DNA of 64,000 nucleotides from Sporobolomyces roseus (lineage: Eukaryota; Basidiomycota; Microbotryomycetes; Sporidiobolales; Sporidiobolaceae). A program made the position numbers and the translations under genes. Under the pieces are notes generated by a model that was not told where the DNA came from, did no database searches, and saw only the letters and a list, made by a program, of their open reading frames with translations. The DNA lies in assembly GCA_016617785.1 (NCBI GenBank), contig JADILM010000005.1, positions 1,116,001-1,180,000 of the forward strand, written 5' to 3'. This document shows positions 60,678 through 64,000 of the stretch, in pieces; the first letter of the stretch is position 1; each line of letters begins with the position of its first letter.

Positions 60678-61358
60678 TGATGAAGTGGGGTTGATGGAGA
60701 GGATGGGAATAAGCGAGAAGGATCGGGAGTCGAGGCTGCAGAAACGAAGAGAGTCCTCGATCAACGAAAGGGTATTATAGGTCTTTTTGAGGGGTCAGAC
60801 TCACGGTATGATGCCAGTAGTCTGTATGATCTGTCCAGGAGTTGCCTTCGTCTTGTCTCGCGTTCGTAACAAGAGAGAGAGAGGATTCAAGGATGAGAAG
60901 CGGTATTAAGGGTGGAAAGCGTGGAGGACGTTCCAGCTGAGTTGGAGGGAAGTGAAATAGCTCTGAGGGTATTGTACGTTGCTCTTGAGGTCGTTCTGCG
61001 AGATCGAGGTCAAGTGTCGGAATGAGAAACTGCTCGCTTCGGAGTTGACTTCCTCCAATTCACTCGACTTGACTCGAATCGCTTACTAGCTAGCTCAGAA
61101 GTACAAGATACACCTACTCGACTATCAGCAAGTGTCAGCTTCAAATCACAACTCCTCAAGATCTCTTGTTTCCTCTTCATCTCTCCGTCATCTCAACTCG
61201 TCGAATTCGTATCTAGACACCCTCTTGCCAGCTCGAAAGTCAATTCACAATCTCCAGAAGCTAACGTGAGTCATCTCCGGTAGGTTTCATTGCGTTTGGG
61301 CACAAGCTGACTCACTCTTTCGAGTCCTCAGTTCTTTCCCCCTCTCAACCTCTTCACA
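60678..61358. promoter_or_regulatory. Shared divergent promoter of F2-B and F1-B
   Basis: A 681-bp gap, the inverted counterpart of 36476-37127. A likely 5' UTR intron of F1-B runs from GTGAGT at about 61266 to the CAG at about 61330. No specific site is recognised. Confidence 0.55.
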
Positions 61359-62447
61359 ATGATCCCTACCCTTCCCACTGAAATCCTCCTCGCCGTACTC
61401 GAATCAAGCGACTTCCTGCATCACGACCTCACTCGAATCGCTCTCACTTGTCGATCTTTCCTCCCCTTCGCTCGCACTCGACTTTACCAGTTCATCCAGC
61501 TTGAATACAGTACTCGAATAAACGGCTACGCGCTCACTTCCAATCCGGGTACGAACGAGAAGTCGCGTGGAGCTCTCGCAATTCTTCGCTCGAATCGACT
61601 TCTCCGACCTCTCGTCAAGAAGATTTTGATCAGAGGTGACACAGAGATAATGCCGTCGACGAACTGGAGCGTCGACCTCATCACTCAACTACTACCTCTC
61701 TGTCCTAGCGTCAGTATCTTTGTTCTCAAGTCCTGGAAGTACTATCCGTACAAGCTCGAATCTGTTTTCGCAAATCACGAAACGTGTGGGATAGCTGTAG
61801 GCAATCACCTCAAGCTCTCAGTACATTTCGACATGACCTATGTCGATTTTGACATGGATCAAGGATGGAGTCCCGAGGTACCTGTTCCCCTCGCTTTGCA
61901 AAGTGTCGACATCGTTAGCATGGAGCCACCTTTCATCAAATGGATCCTCCTCAACTCCGAAACGTCCTTGCGTGCACTCAGGGTTCGACTCTCAGACGCT
62001 CTTTCATTCAAACAATTCTCGAACATCAATACTCTGCACCTCGTCAACACCTCTCTTCCGAGCGAACAAGAGCTTTACGACGCCATTCATCAGTTCAAGC
62101 ATCTCACGACTCTCGCTTACGACGCTCTTCTACCCGAATCGACAATTGGAGCGATTGTGAACGATCTCAAACAGCCGCTACCGCCTCCCCTAGGTTTCCT
62201 TTCCATTGACCATGCGCGCAATCTCGAAGACGCTGCTCAACTCGTTACCGCTTTACCCAACAAGACTCAGCTCGAGATACTCAACTTCCGTGTAATGGAT
62301 CAAGACGTTGATCGAAGTACGTTGAGATCTTTGTGTCAAGAAAAGGGAATCAGGTTAACTTTCGGAGGAATTTGGAATCTCTGGGATCTGCTTTGTACGT
62401 TTCGCTCTTTATCCTCCCATGGTCTAGCTGCTAATAGATGCATCTGA
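61359..62447 (+). CDS. F-box gene F1, copy B (intact)
   Basis: Likely SCF substrate adaptor. The ATG at 61359 opens the F-box MIPTLPTEILLAVLESSDFL, HHDLTRIALTCRSFLPFART, RLYQFIQLEY, followed by LRR-like text (LLRPLVKKILIRGDTEIMPS, LLPLCPSVSIFVLKSWKYYP, SNINTLHLVNTSL, FKHLTTLAYDALLPES, LEILNFRVMDQDVDRS) and the family ending CQEKGIRLTFGGIWNLWDLL. As in F3, a GTACGT donor follows the WNLWD motif; splicing to AG at about 62440 would give a short new C-terminus. 362 residues if not spliced. Copy A (35313-36475) is frameshifted. Substrate unknown. Confidence 0.8.
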   Translation: MIPTLPTEILLAVLESSDFLHHDLTRIALTCRSFLPFARTRLYQFIQLEYSTRINGYALTSNPGTNEKSRGALAILRSNRLLRPLVKKILIRGDTEIMPSTNWSVDLITQLLPLCPSVSIFVLKSWKYYPYKLESVFANHETCGIAVGNHLKLSVHFDMTYVDFDMDQGWSPEVPVPLALQSVDIVSMEPPFIKWILLNSETSLRALRVRLSDALSFKQFSNINTLHLVNTSLPSEQELYDAIHQFKHLTTLAYDALLPESTIGAIVNDLKQPLPPPLGFLSIDHARNLEDAAQLVTALPNKTQLEILNFRVMDQDVDRSTLRSLCQEKGIRLTFGGIWNLWDLLCTFRSLSSHGLAANRCI

Positions 62448-63198
62448 TGAGTAGGAGGAGGAAGAGAGGGAAAGAAGATCAAATAAGTAGGGGAAGAGAT
62501 CGCTTAGATTGGATAGCTTAACGAAATCGCTTGCAACAGAGGAATGAAAAGGTGGACTCGTACCTCAGATTGTACGTCTCAAATCACATCGTCTCCAGGT
62601 GAATCGCTTCGAGATAACGGAGAGAGGCCAGGAAGAATGGGTCGATTCCGAGGATCCGAACCTTCGACAACTTTTGCGTTTCGCAACGGCAAACATCTCG
62701 TCTGTTCTCCTGCTTCGATAACTATTCTCGCTCCGATGATCTCTGTCGCTGCCTTGTGCCCACCTTTCGACAGACTTTCGCAGTCTGTCTTCGCTTGTTT
62801 GACCCGTTCTATCTCTTGTCGCAGTGCACATCGTCTCGGCTTCGGTCCTTGCCCGCCATCGTTGTTGCTGTTGAAACTCTCCGCTCCCGACATCCCTCCA
62901 GACTGGCGTCTCCGCTTCTCGTATTCTTTCATTTGGCGAATATTCGCCGACATTAGTTTGATTTTGTGCAGGAAATAGCTCAAGGCTTGAAATAGGCTAA
63001 GGATCGCTCCCCCACGACTCTCGTGACTGAATAAAGGTTCGGCTCTCGTCTAGCGAGCTACGCCATGTTGCTATTGCTTCTTCCGATTGTTCCGCTTCCC
63101 TCGCTCTATCTATCTTTCCATTTTCCCCGCTTCTCGCCCCTTCCTATCTTCCGAAGATATCTCCAGGTTCTTCCTCGCTATCACCTTCAGCCTGAATC
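62448..63198. other. Gap with one doubtful minus-strand frame
   Basis: About 750 bp. A minus-strand ATG frame at 62579-62953 (125 codons) begins MSANIRQMKEYEKRRRQSGG and has helical, charged text (ALRQEIERVKQAKTD), but no family, no intron and no clear homologue; it may be a gene fragment. The right-hand part, pyrimidine-rich, is the promoter and leader of the next gene. Confidence 0.35.
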
Positions 63199-64000
63199 AT
63201 GCCTTCCTTCAAGAAACACAACGACGTCGAGAAGAACGCGGTTGCTCGCGACAGCTCAAGCAGCGAATACGTACCTCAAGCGGGTGCACCTGAAGGAGGA
63301 GCGACTTTTCATGATCAGCGCAATATCACGCCTGGAGGTCATCCTCTTGATCGCTCTCAGCCAGCTTTCCCCACGTGTGAGCTGAGCGTTGGAGTTCGTA
63401 ACAAATTTCGAAACTGACTTGACGTTTCCGCAAAACAGATCATCGACGTTTCGCCAATCCTGCTCCTCTCGGTTTGAGTGCTTTTGGTTTGACGACGTTC
63501 ATGCTGTGAGTTCAGTCTCTCGGCGCTTCGAGGCGAAGAGTCTAGAAATTTGATCGGCTACAGAATCGCTTGAGCTGACTGCCGCTTCTGGCTATACCTA
63601 CAGCTCTCTGATCAATCGTAAGCTCATTGGACTGCCCTCATGCTTGCATCGTACCGGCTTGGTTCGACTCGCTCGCGGACATTAACGACGAAAAAAGGCG
63701 CGAATTCGTTTCGAAAGATAAGTCACTGATGTACCGCATGATCTTCGACAGTTTCGACTCGAGGTGTTGTCGTGCCGAATGTTGTTGTCGGTCCAGCTAT
63801 GTGGTACGGAGGGTTAGCTCAACTTTTGGCTGGAAGTGAGTCCTCTTCGTTCATCAGCTCTCTCGTTCTTCGCTATTTTGGCGAGAACTATCGCAGGATC
63901 AGCTACTCACACTCCTCCTTCACAGTGTGGGAGTTTGCTGTAGGGTGAGCCTCCGAGCTGCGTCATACTCTCGAGCTTAATCATCGGCTATTGACGATTA
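63199..64000 (+). CDS. GPR1/FUN34/YaaH-family acetate transporter, 3' end missing
   Basis: A plasma-membrane protein of the AceTr family (yeast Ady2/Ato), linked to acetate uptake or ammonium export. ATG at 63199 (MPSFKKHNDVEKNAVARDSS). The cytosolic N-terminus ends with HRRFANPAPLGLSAFGLTTF, including the family signature NPAPLGL. Then FMLSLINLSTRGVVVPNVVV and GPAMWYGGLAQLLAGMWEFA. The exons are 63199-63376, about 63439-63506, a 14-nt microexon 63604-63617, about 63748-63836 and about 63926-63944; all joins were chosen because they rebuild the family sequence in frame. The gene runs out of the window at the last intron, so about half of the protein is seen. Confidence 0.88.
63604..63617 (+). 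other. 14-nt microexon of the GPR1/FUN34-like gene
   Basis: CTCTCTGATCAATC between CAG and GTAAGC. With it, the codons read ATG-CT|C-TCT-CTG-ATC-AAT-C|TT, giving MLSLINL, exactly the family sequence; skipping it destroys the helix and the frame. Confidence 0.8.

Overview
The window reads as nuclear DNA of a basidiomycete fungus. Genes lie close together on both strands, and almost all are split by many short GT..AG introns (about 45-75 nt, with CTGAC/CTGAT/CTAAC-like branch sites). The gene set is eukaryotic: MCM6, an ABCF ATPase, calcineurin B, an FG nucleoporin, RIC1, auxilin and a Zn2Cys6 regulator. I see no prokaryotic features, tRNA, rRNA or CRISPR. Subphylum cannot be fixed from sequence alone; short introns and gene style would suit Pucciniomycotina (inference).

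Layout. 1-33.8 kb is mostly an ordinary housekeeping stretch: 3' part of an LCP5/neuroguidin gene, a Zn2Cys6 transcription factor, an allantoate/nicotinate-type MFS permease, a class IV aminotransferase, a mitochondrial PP2C phosphatase, a single-pass membrane protein, a MYND protein, auxilin (SWA2), NOP4/RBM28, MCM6, two unrecognised membrane proteins, an F-box-like gene and ARB1. 41.4-57.4 kb is a second ordinary stretch: LSC1 (succinyl-CoA ligase alpha), a small membrane protein, a NUP49/NUP58-type nucleoporin, two tandem Ser-rich paralogues, calcineurin B and RIC1. 63.2 kb to the right edge starts a GPR1/FUN34/YaaH acetate-transporter-like gene.

The unusual parts are rearranged accessory segments. 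(a) A three-gene F-box cluster (called F1, F2 and F3 here) occurs twice in inverted order: copy A at about 35.3-41.1 kb and copy B at about 57.6-62.5 kb, bracketing the LSC1-RIC1 stretch. Decay differs between copies: F1 and F3 are intact in B and broken in A, while F2 is almost intact in A (one stop codon) and degenerate in B. F3 is nearly identical between copies while its surroundings have diverged, as expected from recent gene conversion. (b) The last exon, its splice acceptor and the 3' UTR of NOP4 are repeated directly 1.74 kb downstream, flanking 1.2 kb of unrecognised DNA. (c) The last exons and 3' UTR of ARB1 (about 0.8 kb) are repeated in inverted orientation inside F-box block A. 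Two essential ribosome-biogenesis genes thus both have extra, headless copies of their 3' tails here. This is the best candidate in the window for an undescribed process.

Three biosynthesis-linked genes (LCP5, NOP4, ARB1) act in ribosome assembly; NUP49, RIC1 and auxilin act in nuclear and vesicle transport. Their closeness is not evidence of co-regulation in a fungus.
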